This document shows positions 37,944 to 46,959 of a stretch of DNA of 64,000 bases, one piece after another. Numbering within the stretch: the first letter of the stretch is position 1; each line of letters starts with the position of its first letter. The notes under the pieces were generated by a model. It had not been told where the DNA came from. It made no database searches and saw nothing but the letters and a program-made list of their open reading frames with translations. The stretch spans positions 1 through 64,000 of IMG/VR virus record IMGVR_UViG_3300049927_000072, one strand, 5' to 3'. The position numbers were made by a program, and so were the translations under genes. The stretch is from a virus.

Positions 37944-38633
37944 ATGAGCCGCTCAAGCGATTTGGCGAAAGCGCCCGTGAGCTTGCGAACGCGCGAGCCG
38001 GGCAGACGATATAATCCCAAAACATTGCGGAATGTGGTCAAATGGGCGCGAGAGATGCCCGTCATTCGCGTGATATGCGAGCGCGCTCGGGTCACCCGTG
38101 CTGGTCTAGCCTACTGGATCAAGAAGAGCGCCGCGGGTGAGATTGGGTGTGGTGATGGTTTCGACGTGACTATCAATGGCGAGACGCGCCGTTTTCACGA
38201 TTGGTATTACGATGCGTTCAGCGACGGTGTTGATCGCGTCGAAGAAGCCGCATTCAAACTCGCGAACGGCACGCACATGGAAGCGCTCTCTTACCGGGGC
38301 CGCGTGAATTATCAGGAAGACCCGGACTTGCTCGCGCTCGGCTTCGAAGGGCCGGAAGCGTGGAAGCGAGACAAGAACAATCGTCCAATACCAGAGGCAA
38401 TAGCAAAACTCGACCCGGATATGACGCGCTTCATTCTAAAAGCGCATCGGCCGGAACGGTACATCAATACGCAGAAAATAGATGTAACGCACAAGGGCGG
38501 CGTGCTTGTGGTCGGAACGCAAATGAAGCGCGAAGATTTCGAGAAAAAGTTTGTCGGCAAGTCCGGCACCGCAGACGTATTGGATGTTGAGTTCGAAGTT
38601 GTACCCACTGACGCCCCAGACCCGACGGCCTGA
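37944..38633 (+). CDS. Terminase small subunit-like protein
   Basis: 229 aa, MSRSSDLAKAPVSLRTREPG. Contains NPKTLRNVVKWAREMPV and CERARVTRAGLAYWIKK, a helix-turn-helix DNA-binding region. The C-terminal half ends beta-rich (GGVLVVGTQMKREDFEKKF). Position immediately before the large subunit. It would recognise phage DNA for packaging. Confidence 0.75.
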   Translation: MSRSSDLAKAPVSLRTREPGRRYNPKTLRNVVKWAREMPVIRVICERARVTRAGLAYWIKKSAAGEIGCGDGFDVTINGETRRFHDWYYDAFSDGVDRVEEAAFKLANGTHMEALSYRGRVNYQEDPDLLALGFEGPEAWKRDKNNRPIPEAIAKLDPDMTRFILKAHRPERYINTQKIDVTHKGGVLVVGTQMKREDFEKKFVGKSGTADVLDVEFEVVPTDAPDPTA

Positions 38634-38634
38634 C

Positions 38635-40191
38635 ATGGGTGTGACCGTAGAAAAATGGCGGCTGAAGGATGGTGTGTGGCGGCCGTGGGTCCGCAACAAC
38701 GAAGGCGAATTGATTGAAGCCATCTGGGCCGCGCAAGCTGGATCGCAAGACGCATTTCTCTCGTGCCCTACATTCGAAACTCTCTACTCCGGAACACGTG
38801 GACCGGGAAAAACTGACGCGCTCTTGATGGACTTCGCGCAGGATGTCGGCAAAGGCTTCGGCTCTAACTGGGTTGGCATTCTCTTCCGGCAGTCGCATCC
38901 GGCGCTGCGAGACGTGATCGAGAAGAGCAAGCGCTGGTATAAGCAAATCTGGGGCGATGCTGCGTTCTACAATGAGATCAAATTTTTCTGGGAATGGGAT
39001 ACCGGCGAGCGGTTGTACTTCTCGCACTTTGCGACCATCTCGGACTACGACAAGTACCACGGCCACGCGTACCCGTGGATCGGTTGGGAAGAATTGACCT
39101 CATGGGCCATGCCGGATTGCTATAAGTCTGCATTCTCACTTTGTCGCTCGCCTGTGCCGGGCATCCCGAAGAGGATACGCGCGACGACCAACCCGCACGG
39201 TGTCGGCCACAACTGGGTCAAGGGTCGTTTCCGGATCATTACAGTATCGCCGGATAAAATCGCAGACCCTGTGATAACGGATGCGAAAGACGAACAAGGT
39301 CGGCCCGAGCCACCGCGTCAAGTAATCTTCGGCTTCCTTGAAGAAAATAAAATCCTGCTACGCGAAGACCCGGAGTATGTCACCAACCTGCGAACAGCGG
39401 CGCGAAGTGAAGCGCAACTGCAAGCGTGGCTTTACGGTTCATGGGACATCGTCGCCGGTGGCATGTTCGACGACATCTGGCACGGCTACAAGACGGACAT
39501 CATCGTTGAGAATTTCCAAATACCGCCAGAGTGGCCAATCTATCGCGCGTACGATCACGGAAGCTCGAAGCCGTTTAGCGTCGGCTGGTATACGGTGAGT
39601 GATGGCTCCGATGTCATTGTCAACGGCAAGGTTCGGGCAACTGTGCCGGGCGATCTATTCCGGATCGCCGAATGGTACGGCTGGCGCGGTGTAGAAAACG
39701 AAGGCACGCGCATGCTCGTCGCAGATATCGCGCGCGGAATTATCCAGCGGGAGATCGATTGGGGATGGCGCTCACGCGACGGCAAGCACGTGCGAGTGAA
39801 ACGCGGACCGGCGGACACGTCCATATTTGACGAAAACAATGGCGTATGTGTCGCGGATGATTTCGAAAAGCCTGTGTTTATCAACGGCATCAAACATCGC
39901 GGCGTCGTATGGGAGCGCGCCGATAAAGGCCCCGGCTCACGCGTGCAAGGTTGGGAGCAAGTCCGGCGACGCTTGAAAGCAACGAAACGGCCGGACGGCG
40001 GCATCCGGGAAGTGCCGAGCCTGTTTATCGATGCCAAATGCAAACAATGGCTGCGCACTGTGCCAAATCTGCCGCGAGACGAAGATAAGATCGATGATGT
40101 GAACACAGAGGCAGAGGATCACGTCGGGGACGAGACACGCTACATGCTGCGCTTCGAGCCAAGAACAATGAAATCGGGGCGCACAATCTAA
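38635..40191 (+). CDS. terL: Terminase large subunit
   Basis: 518 aa from ATG 38635. Walker A GTRGPGKT (residues 53-60), Walker B region WIGWEEL (about 148-154), then nuclease domain with YRAYDHGSSKPFSVGWY (Asp) and LFIDAKCKQW/NTEAEDHVGDETRY. Typical order for the motor ATPase and RNase H-like nuclease of tailed phages. Start chosen because it is one base after the small-subunit stop. Confidence 0.95.
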   Translation: MGVTVEKWRLKDGVWRPWVRNNEGELIEAIWAAQAGSQDAFLSCPTFETLYSGTRGPGKTDALLMDFAQDVGKGFGSNWVGILFRQSHPALRDVIEKSKRWYKQIWGDAAFYNEIKFFWEWDTGERLYFSHFATISDYDKYHGHAYPWIGWEELTSWAMPDCYKSAFSLCRSPVPGIPKRIRATTNPHGVGHNWVKGRFRIITVSPDKIADPVITDAKDEQGRPEPPRQVIFGFLEENKILLREDPEYVTNLRTAARSEAQLQAWLYGSWDIVAGGMFDDIWHGYKTDIIVENFQIPPEWPIYRAYDHGSSKPFSVGWYTVSDGSDVIVNGKVRATVPGDLFRIAEWYGWRGVENEGTRMLVADIARGIIQREIDWGWRSRDGKHVRVKRGPADTSIFDENNGVCVADDFEKPVFINGIKHRGVVWERADKGPGSRVQGWEQVRRRLKATKRPDGGIREVPSLFIDAKCKQWLRTVPNLPRDEDKIDDVNTEAEDHVGDETRYMLRFEPRTMKSGRTI

Positions 40192-40194
40192 AGG

Positions 40195-40225
40195 CCGGTT
40201 GCTAATAAAACTGGAACGTGATTTA
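40195..40225 (+). promoter_or_regulatory. Late promoter-like element C
   Basis: CCGGTTGCTA (40195-40204), 15-base spacer, GATTTA (40220-40225). Followed by GGGGGACACC and ATG 40248. Confidence 0.6.
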
Positions 40226-40247
40226 TCGCAAATTCGCGGGGGACACC

Positions 40248-41900
40248 ATGAGCCTTGAAGACAAACATCCGGAATATATCAATCGCCTAGGTGAATGGAT
40301 ACAAATGGGCGACACCTACGCGGGTGAGCGCGAAATAAAGCGCAAGCGCGTAGACTACCTGCCCCCATGCGAAGGAATGATTGCGGACGGCATGTCCAAT
40401 CCGCAGTCTCCCGGCTGGAAAGACTACGAAGCGTATTTGATGCGGGCCGTGTATCCTGACGTGGTCAAGGATGCGGTTAAGGCGATGGTCGGCATTATGC
40501 ACATGCGACCCGCTACGATCACGCTCCCGAAAAAACTGCAAGGCATGTTCACCAAAGCCACCGCTCAGGGCGAGGGCTTGCAAATGCTTTTGCGTCGGAT
40601 CAATGAGGCGCAACTCAAAAACGGTCGCTGCGGATTGCTGGTCGAAGTGCCGACAGGCAAGGACGCGGCGAGTGCGCTCCCGTATATCGCGTTCTACGAT
40701 GCCGAACGCATCACGAATTGGGACGCTGGCCGATATGAAGAGGGCCAGAACGATTTGGAAATGGTTGTGCTCGACGAGAGCGGACCATCGCGCAAAGGTT
40801 TCACATGGCAGACGGAGCGTAAATTTCGCGTCCTTACGCGCGGGGCTTTGAGCGCTATAAATGCCGACGGAGAATGGCGACCCACCGATACCGACGAATA
40901 CGTGGTCGCAGTGAAAATCAATGAAGTCAACACTCCGACCGCGGGCGATTTTATCACACCACAAATCGCTGGCCGCACACTGAAAAAAATTCCGTTTGTG
41001 TTTATCGGCGCAAACGATCTCGTACCAGAGCCGGAAGTCCCCCCACTAATTGGTCTCAGCAATCTAGCTCTCGCGATCTATCGTGGCGAGGCTGACTATC
41101 GTCAGACCCTGTATTATCAGGGCCAGCAAACGCTCGTTATCATCGGCGGCAACGCTGGTGACACTGACGAGCAAATTCGCACCGGCAATAAGGGCGTGAT
41201 CGACCTCAAGCTTGGCGGCGATGCAAAATTCATTGGCGTTTCCGCGACTGGCCTTGGCGAGATGCGTCAAGCGGTCGAGAATGACAAGGCCAAAGCCGAC
41301 AGTATGGGCGTCGCATTCATGGATGTCGGCAATGCGCGCGGCGAGAGTGGCGAAGCTCTCCGTATTCGAGTGGCCGCACGCACCACGACAATATCATCGA
41401 CCAACCAAGCTGCGGGCGCTGGCCTCGAAGCTGCGTTGAAATTCTGCGCGGAGTGGGTCGGAGAAAATCCGGACGAAGTGAAAGTCGAAGTGCAAACCGA
41501 CTTCGCGGATCAGAGTGTCGCGGGTGCTGCATTGCTTGCGTTCATGCAGGCGAAGCAACTTGGCTTGCCGCTGTCTCTCAAGTCGTTACATCGCACTATG
41601 AAGGCGAACGACTTGACCGACATGACCTTCGAAGAAGAGAGCGACCAAATCAAGGAAGAAGCCGTGACCGCGGTCGAGGATATGGCCGATCTCACGCAAG
41701 TGGCGAGCGACAATAACTTCCTTGACGAGCCAGCCGACACGACAGATGCGACGGCAGGGAATGTGAAAACCACTCCGCCCATCGCTCCCGCCGGGCTTAT
41801 CAAGCCCGGCCAGAGCGTCCCGGTAACCCCGCACGCGCGCGGAACGCCAGTCCCCATGAAAGGCAAAGTCGGCAAAAAAGGTGCGTCGGCTGGAAAGTAA
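40248..41900 (+). CDS. Portal protein (DUF4055 type)
   Basis: 550 aa, MSLEDKHPEYINRLGEWIQM. The run DYLPPCEGMIADGM, EAYLMRAVYPDVVKDAVKAM and RPATITLP then LLRRINEAQLKNGRCGLLVEVP is characteristic of DUF4055 portal-like proteins. C-terminal third is acidic and Thr/Pro-rich. Forms the DNA entry dodecamer. Position between terminase and head morphogenesis genes agrees. Confidence 0.9.
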   Translation: MSLEDKHPEYINRLGEWIQMGDTYAGEREIKRKRVDYLPPCEGMIADGMSNPQSPGWKDYEAYLMRAVYPDVVKDAVKAMVGIMHMRPATITLPKKLQGMFTKATAQGEGLQMLLRRINEAQLKNGRCGLLVEVPTGKDAASALPYIAFYDAERITNWDAGRYEEGQNDLEMVVLDESGPSRKGFTWQTERKFRVLTRGALSAINADGEWRPTDTDEYVVAVKINEVNTPTAGDFITPQIAGRTLKKIPFVFIGANDLVPEPEVPPLIGLSNLALAIYRGEADYRQTLYYQGQQTLVIIGGNAGDTDEQIRTGNKGVIDLKLGGDAKFIGVSATGLGEMRQAVENDKAKADSMGVAFMDVGNARGESGEALRIRVAARTTTISSTNQAAGAGLEAALKFCAEWVGENPDEVKVEVQTDFADQSVAGAALLAFMQAKQLGLPLSLKSLHRTMKANDLTDMTFEEESDQIKEEAVTAVEDMADLTQVASDNNFLDEPADTTDATAGNVKTTPPIAPAGLIKPGQSVPVTPHARGTPVPMKGKVGKKGASAGK

Positions 41901-41906
41901 AACATC

Positions 41907-42779
41907 ATGGCCTTCGACCCGGATCAACTCCGAGACGAGCATGGCCAGTGGACGAGCGGGGGAGCTTCAACGCCTGAAAAGGCGCAAGAGCAAGCCAACC
42001 GCGTCGCCGCTGGCGCGAAGCCTATTGAGAGCCTCCCGCAAAAGCCAATCAACATAGGCGGCAAGTGGTACGTGCCGGGACCGATAGGTTCGCTGCGCGA
42101 CGCTGCATCCAAGTACATGGCTGAGAGCAAGCTCGACTACAGTCCGGTCACGAAATATGAAAAGCTCGACGAAGAGCGTGCAACCAATATCGCGCAAGCC
42201 TTTGAAGAGATGAAAAACGATCCGACCAATCCGGAAGTGAAAGCATCCTACGAAGCAATGGCGCACGAAGTCATGGGCCAATACCAAGCGCTCGTGGACA
42301 GTGGTGTGAAAGTCGAATGGATCAAGCCGGGCCAACCGGACCCATATGCAGCAACGCCGCGACTTGCTGCGGTGGATGTGAGCGAAAACAAGCATTGGTG
42401 GGGCTTTCCGACCGATCTCGGCTATGGCTCCGGCGATCATACGGACACAAAAGACAATCCGATGCTGCAAAAAGTCGGCATTAAAATTGACGGGCGCGAT
42501 GTCGTGCTTAACGACGTGTTTCGCGTCGTGCATGATATGTATGGTCATTTCAAAGAGGGCAACGGTTTTCGCGCCGCAGGCGAAGATAACGCTTGGCGAT
42601 CTCACGCCTCGATGTTTTCGGAGAAAGCTTTGCCAGCAATGACCGCGGAAACGCGCGGGCAAAATTCGTGGGTAAATTACGGGCCATACGGCTCATACAA
42701 TCGCACGGCGAGCGCGGGAGACACGCATTATGCTCCGCAGAAAATCGGCATCATGCCCAAGTGGACACAGGCGCGATGA
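41907..42779 (+). CDS. Head-associated protein with RDEHGQW leader
   Basis: 290 aa. MAFDPDQLRDEHGQWTSGG is a motif of phage head/portal-associated proteins and resembles the MKD leader (DE.GH/Q...). The C-terminal half has NDVFRVVHDMYGHFKEGNGF, AAGEDNAWRSHASM and AETRGQNSWVNYGP, a domain I have seen in phage proteins but cannot name reliably. HD..GH and R..E-type residues are candidate catalytic residues. Function uncertain. Confidence 0.6.
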   Translation: MAFDPDQLRDEHGQWTSGGASTPEKAQEQANRVAAGAKPIESLPQKPINIGGKWYVPGPIGSLRDAASKYMAESKLDYSPVTKYEKLDEERATNIAQAFEEMKNDPTNPEVKASYEAMAHEVMGQYQALVDSGVKVEWIKPGQPDPYAATPRLAAVDVSENKHWWGFPTDLGYGSGDHTDTKDNPMLQKVGIKIDGRDVVLNDVFRVVHDMYGHFKEGNGFRAAGEDNAWRSHASMFSEKALPAMTAETRGQNSWVNYGPYGSYNRTASAGDTHYAPQKIGIMPKWTQAR

Positions 42780-43126
42780 CCAACCTAGACAACTCCGCCG
42801 CGCGCCCGAGAAAGCAAGTTCCTGAAGAGGAAGCTTGGCGCAAACATCGAGCATTGCAGCAACTGCCGCGCACAACTTTCTCTATATCGCCGCGCGACAC
42901 ATCGACAGCGCGCGTCGGTCGGGCAGAAGCGTGGAAAGACGCGGTCAAGATCATTGACGCCACTGAGCCGGAAGTACGGGATATCATCGAGCGCGGTCTT
43001 GCATTTCGTGCGGCGACGTACGGTGAACGAATGTTACAAGTCATGTCCGTTGTGGATCAGGTCGCAACTGTGCGGATCAAGGCGTTCAAAAAAGCATTTC
43101 GTCTTGTGCGAACGCGTGGTGTGTGA
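42776..43126 (+). CDS. Hypothetical head protein (116 aa)
   Basis: MTNLDNSAARPRKQVPEEEAW at the start, C-terminal helices (VKIIDATEPEVRDII...). ATGA overlap with the previous gene. Might be part of a split head morphogenesis protein. Confidence 0.55.
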   Translation: MTNLDNSAARPRKQVPEEEAWRKHRALQQLPRTTFSISPRDTSTARVGRAEAWKDAVKIIDATEPEVRDIIERGLAFRAATYGERMLQVMSVVDQVATVRIKAFKKAFRLVRTRGV

Positions 43127-43392
43127 TGGATGACATGATGCAGATGCGTCCGAAACAAATTGCGCGACTGACAGTCGCGCAGTGGGCGAAATATTTTGCA
43201 GAAAAAGATCGCACTCTTATTGACAACGCCATACGAGGCGGTGTAATAGCCGGACTTGAGAGCACTGAGATCGCGCGCAAGGTGATCGGCAGTTTGCAAC
43301 TGAACGGTCTCGACGGCGCGACTGAAAACACCCGACAGCAAATTATGAAATTAGCGAGGGTCGCCGTAGCGCGGCGTAAAAAGCGCGAATAA
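43126..43392 (+). CDS. Helical protein, MuF-like? (88 aa)
   Basis: MDDMMQMRPKQIARLTVAQWA, then 'LIDNAIRGGVIAGLESTEIARKV', a pattern of MuF-type head morphogenesis proteins (I..aI..g...G.s..eIa..i). A GTG at 43123 is an alternative start. Basic C-terminus. Confidence 0.5.
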   Translation: MDDMMQMRPKQIARLTVAQWAKYFAEKDRTLIDNAIRGGVIAGLESTEIARKVIGSLQLNGLDGATENTRQQIMKLARVAVARRKKRE

Positions 43393-43398
43393 GTTTCC

Positions 43399-43412
43399 GA
43401 CGCATGGGCGTC
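43399..43412 (+). other. ATGG-loop hairpin
   Basis: GACGC-ATGG-GCGTC directly before the scaffold gene. Confidence 0.5.
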
Positions 43413-43455
43413 ACTCGGGGGCATGTGCATCCGGGACTGAGAGGGGGACTACACC

Positions 43456-44316
43456 ATGGCTAAGCTGAAAACCATCTATGAGACCGCAGAGGAAATTCCC
43501 GAAGGCTTCGCGGACTTGTTCACCGAGCGAAACGGGAAGTTCGAACTAACCGGCATCGAAAACGTCAAAACACAAGGTGACGTTGACCGAGTGGCCGAAG
43601 CTCTCCGTAAAGAAAAGGCCGATCACAAGGCCACCAAAGAGAGCCTTGTAAAATTTCACGGCATCGATCCTGAGACCGTCAATGCTCAACTCGAAGAGCT
43701 TGAGAGCACCAAGACCCAACTCGAAACCCTCACGAAAGGTGGCGCACTCGACGAGGCCAAGCTTGAGCCGATTATCGAGGCTCGCGTCAAGCGCGCTCTC
43801 GGCCCAGTCGAGCGCGAGAAAACTCAGTTGACGCGTGCGCTCGAAGTGTCGAAAAACGAAACCGTAGCTGCACGAACGGAAGTGGATAAGCTCTCTGGCG
43901 TGCTACAGTCTGGCACGATTGAGCGCGCGATCCGCGATGCAGCCATCGCCGCGAAGGTTATCAGCCCTGCCATTGAAGACGCTGTTATGCAGGGCCTTAG
44001 TGTCCTAACTGCCGCCGAAGACGGCGCGATTGTCACCAAGGACAACGTTGCGGGTGTGACCCCGGGCATCAGCGCTGCCGATTGGCTCAAGGACATGCAG
44101 GACAAGCGTCCGCATTGGTGGCCCGTCTCGCAAGGCGGCGGTTCACGCGGCGGCTCGGGCGGCGCGGTTAATCGCGCGGACAACCCGTGGACAAAGGAAG
44201 GCTGGAACATGACCAAGCAAGGTCAGACGGTGAAAACTCTCGGCGAGGCGAAAGCGAAAGCGATGGCTGAGAGCGTCGGCAGCTATATCGGCGCTACCAG
44301 CGCGGCGAAAGTCTGA
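43456..44316 (+). CDS. Capsid scaffold protein
   Basis: 286 aa behind GAGGGGGAC. N-terminus MAKLKTIYETAEEIPEGFADLFTE (partial), a long charged coiled coil (EALRKEKADHKATKESL, QLTRALEVSKNE), then a Gly-rich linker (GGGSRGGSGGAVNRAD) and NPWTKEGWNMTKQGQTVKTL at the C-terminus. Scaffold architecture of tailed phages: coiled coil plus a C-terminal capsid-binding motif. Directly upstream of head genes. Confidence 0.8.
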   Translation: MAKLKTIYETAEEIPEGFADLFTERNGKFELTGIENVKTQGDVDRVAEALRKEKADHKATKESLVKFHGIDPETVNAQLEELESTKTQLETLTKGGALDEAKLEPIIEARVKRALGPVEREKTQLTRALEVSKNETVAARTEVDKLSGVLQSGTIERAIRDAAIAAKVISPAIEDAVMQGLSVLTAAEDGAIVTKDNVAGVTPGISAADWLKDMQDKRPHWWPVSQGGGSRGGSGGAVNRADNPWTKEGWNMTKQGQTVKTLGEAKAKAMAESVGSYIGATSAAKV

Positions 44317-44342
44317 CCGAACTAACCGCTTGCAAAAACAAT

Positions 44343-44371
44343 AGGCCCCGGATAATACCGGGGCCTTCTTT
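44343..44371 (+). terminator. Intrinsic terminator
   Basis: AGGCCCCGG-ATAATA-CCGGGGCCT, 9-bp stem, then TCTTTTT. Confidence 0.75.
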
Positions 44372-44386
44372 TTACTGGGGGACGTA

Positions 44387-44983
44387 ATGGCCGACATCCT
44401 AAGCAACCCGTGGGCCGCAGACACGTGGCACCTAGGCCAGCAAGCACAGTATGAGCAGCGCTACGGCACTCCGGCGGCAGAGCGCATGGCGCGCATCGCC
44501 GGTACGAAAATCGGCGGACTGCCGAAAAAGCCTGCGGGACAGAACAAAATCTACATCATTCAAGGCAAGCGTGGACCGGCCGGGCGTGACGGTTCATCTG
44601 GCGCTGGCGCGGGCACGCACGAGTTTCTCGGCTTTTACGCCGCGGGCACATTCGGCGATGCGCAGGTATTCACGGCATCCGCAACACCGCGCGCGACTTC
44701 ATTTCCGACGATCAGCCCGCCAGATGAGAGCCGCGCAACGTGTCGCGTCGCACCGACAAGTGATGTGAGTTTTTATCTCGTCAGTGATGTTGCAGAATTT
44801 ATGGGCGACGGATCGACGCTAATTTGCACAATCACGTTCGCTGCCAACTCGCTCGCCGGATCGTTTGTCTACGGCTCGCCAATAAGCGTTCCTATCGATA
44901 CTGCACTTTTTATCGTGTGCCCACTCACTGCCGATCCCGCGATCACAGATGTGCAGATCGTGTTTTGTGGTGATCCGACGTGA
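44387..44983 (+). CDS. Collagen-like capsid-associated protein
   Basis: 198 aa. N-terminus MADILSNPWAADTWHLGQQAQ mimics the C-terminal motif of the scaffold. GKRGPAGRDGSSGAGAG is a short collagen-like GXX stretch, followed by a beta-rich globular domain. It probably decorates or binds the capsid. Follows a terminator and a G-rich ribosome-binding site. Confidence 0.65.
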   Translation: MADILSNPWAADTWHLGQQAQYEQRYGTPAAERMARIAGTKIGGLPKKPAGQNKIYIIQGKRGPAGRDGSSGAGAGTHEFLGFYAAGTFGDAQVFTASATPRATSFPTISPPDESRATCRVAPTSDVSFYLVSDVAEFMGDGSTLICTITFAANSLAGSFVYGSPISVPIDTALFIVCPLTADPAITDVQIVFCGDPT

Positions 44984-46392
44984 CAGCTTCATTCGTATCG
45001 GCCGGTGCTTTTACCAATTCCGCCGGAGCAACATCAAGCTCGCCTGCGCTGCCAGCCGGTTACACCGGGAGCGCGCTGCTTATTGCATATGTCGTCACTG
45101 CAAATGCGAAGACGATTGCTGTATCCGCCGGATGGACAAAAGGTCAAGCCGAGCCGTCCGGCGCAACTTTGCAAAAGTCATGTTGGGCGTGGCGCGTCGC
45201 CGACGGATCGGAAACGGCCTGCGTGTTCTCGTGGACGAGCAACACCGCGTGCGTATCCGGCTGTAATGCCTATACAGGCGCGCCCGCAACTTCGCCGATA
45301 GCAGGATCAGCGACCCCGGCTGACGGTACATCAAATCCGAACGTCGGTACTTATACGACAACTGTGGCAAACGCGCTGCTAGTAGAGATTGCACTTAGCC
45401 AAGCGGCGAACGTCACCATCACGGAAGCAAATACCGGCTGGTCAGCGGCAGACAGTTCTTTCAAAGCAGCATCGCGGCAATCGGTCTACACCTTCCACGA
45501 CATCGTTTCAACCTCTGGTACGGTTGTCAGTTTCGGCACAGGCGACGGGACAGGTTCGCAGAAAATCGATTTCGTTGTCGAACTGAAGGCCGACCTTGTT
45601 ACTGAGACTTCAACCATCGACATGACGTTCGCGGCTATGACGCAAGCGGCTACCGTGGCCGAAGCCGAACCATCGACAATCGGCATGACCCTTGCAAACA
45701 CTCTCTTGCAAGAGATCGACGCGTCGAATGATGGCCTTAATGTAACAATCGCCACGACGTTAGCGAATATCTCGCAAGAGATAGACGCGACTGAAGTCGT
45801 GACTGGCACAGTTGACCAAACTTTTCCGGTTATGCAAGAAGAGATCGATGTGGCCGACAGCCCCGATGCCAGCATTGGGATGACGCTCTCTGGCGCGCTG
45901 CAAGAACTGCTCATAACGACGGAGATCGTGATCGAGAGCATAGACCAGACGCTTCCGGGGGCGCTGCAAGAGTTACTAGCCGCGACGGAAGTTGAAATAA
46001 CGTCGGTAAATACAGTGCTTTTCTCGCTCTCGGATCAAGAGCTAGACGGGAGCGTCAGCGGCCCCGCTCGCATTACGCAGATACTGCCGGGCGTACTACA
46101 AGAGGTTTTCGCGGCTACCGAGATCGAGATCACGGCGTTGGATCAAGTGCTGCCGGGTTTGATTGTCCTCGACTTCGAGGCGGATCAATCGCCTCCGGTA
46201 GTTATAAGATCGAATATCCCGTTCGCCTTGTCGATGGATGTCGAAGCAATAATTGCTGACGACGCGCAGATCGACATGACCTTCGTGAGCATCTCTGCTC
46301 CGCCGGTGGGCATGCACGTTGACATGACGCTCGGCGGCTCGATCTCTTGCGCGAGCGGCGTGTCACGTTCCGGATGGTGGGCCGGAGAGTAA
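44980..46392 (+). CDS. Repeat-rich decoration/adhesin-like protein
   Basis: 470 aa from GTG overlapping the previous stop (GTGA). N-terminal 210 residues form a beta-rich, lectin-like domain. C-terminal half has about seven imperfect repeats of 25-30 residues (ATEIEITALDQVLPG-type, SIDQTLPGALQELLAATEVE). Contains the linker VTETSTIDMTFAAMTQA also found at 62130. Located between scaffold and capsid. Probably a virion surface fibre. Confidence 0.6.
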   Translation: MTASFVSAGAFTNSAGATSSSPALPAGYTGSALLIAYVVTANAKTIAVSAGWTKGQAEPSGATLQKSCWAWRVADGSETACVFSWTSNTACVSGCNAYTGAPATSPIAGSATPADGTSNPNVGTYTTTVANALLVEIALSQAANVTITEANTGWSAADSSFKAASRQSVYTFHDIVSTSGTVVSFGTGDGTGSQKIDFVVELKADLVTETSTIDMTFAAMTQAATVAEAEPSTIGMTLANTLLQEIDASNDGLNVTIATTLANISQEIDATEVVTGTVDQTFPVMQEEIDVADSPDASIGMTLSGALQELLITTEIVIESIDQTLPGALQELLAATEVEITSVNTVLFSLSDQELDGSVSGPARITQILPGVLQEVFAATEIEITALDQVLPGLIVLDFEADQSPPVVIRSNIPFALSMDVEAIIADDAQIDMTFVSISAPPVGMHVDMTLGGSISCASGVSRSGWWAGE

Positions 46393-46395
46393 ACA

Positions 46396-46426
46396 CCCGT
46401 TGCGAATTTCTGAAACCGACGATAAA
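46396..46426 (+). promoter_or_regulatory. Late promoter-like element D
   Basis: CCCGTTGCGA (46396-46405), 15-base spacer, GATAAA (46421-46426). Followed by AGGGGGAC before ATG 46453. Confidence 0.6.
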
Positions 46427-46452
46427 ACGCCAAGCTCAATTAGGGGGACATC

Positions 46453-46887
46453 ATGACAGCCGCACCACAATACAGCGAAGCCGCAGCACAGGCGGCCCTT
46501 GACGCACTTCTCGCCAAACTCAATGTCGGCGGTGCGGGCGTGATCAAAATTTTCGACGGCACCATCCCGGCCAACTGCGAAGCCGCAGATGCTGGTACCC
46601 GGCTCGCCACGTTGACGCTCAGTGCAACGGCATTCCCATCTTCAGCGACAAATGCCTCGCCGCGCGGTGCGAAAGCAACTGCAAGCGCAATTACGTCGGA
46701 TACCAACGCCGCAGCCACGGGCACCGCTCAGTATTTTCGGGCCTATGATCACACTGGCACCACGTGCGTCATTCAAGGCAATTGCGGCACTTCTAGCGCC
46801 GACATGATCCTGAATACCACATCCATCGCGTCCGGCTCGACCGTCTCGTGCTCGTCGTGGACGGTAACGCTCCCGGACGGCGGCTAA
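46453..46887 (+). CDS. Decoration-like protein 1 (144 aa)
   Basis: MTAAPQYSEAAAQAALDALLAKL, then NVGGAGVIKIFDGTIP, ATLTLSATAFPSS and SGTAQYFRAYDHTG-type pattern 'GTAQYFRAYDHTG', CVIQGNCGTSSADM, small Cys-bearing. Paralogous to 62650-63024 in layout (GGAG.iKI, la.ltLs, G.a....d..G, SGADI). Likely capsid decoration or minor structural protein. Confidence 0.6.
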   Translation: MTAAPQYSEAAAQAALDALLAKLNVGGAGVIKIFDGTIPANCEAADAGTRLATLTLSATAFPSSATNASPRGAKATASAITSDTNAAATGTAQYFRAYDHTGTTCVIQGNCGTSSADMILNTTSIASGSTVSCSSWTVTLPDGG

Positions 46888-46895
46888 TAAGAACA

Positions 46896-46905
46896 CCCGT
46901 TGCGA
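46896..46905 (+). promoter_or_regulatory. Partial late promoter element E
   Basis: ACCCGTTGCGA at 46895-46905 with no clear -10 at the usual spacing (GCACAA). It runs into the terminator at 46911. Confidence 0.3.
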
Positions 46906-46910
46906 GTTGC

Positions 46911-46941
46911 AAAGGCGCGGGCACAATGTCCGCGCCTTTTT
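46911..46941 (+). terminator. Intrinsic terminator
   Basis: AAAGGCGCGG (46911-46920), 9-base loop, CCGCGCCTTT (46930-46939), then TTG. Confidence 0.75.
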
Positions 46942-46959
46942 GTTAGGGGGTTGAGAAAA

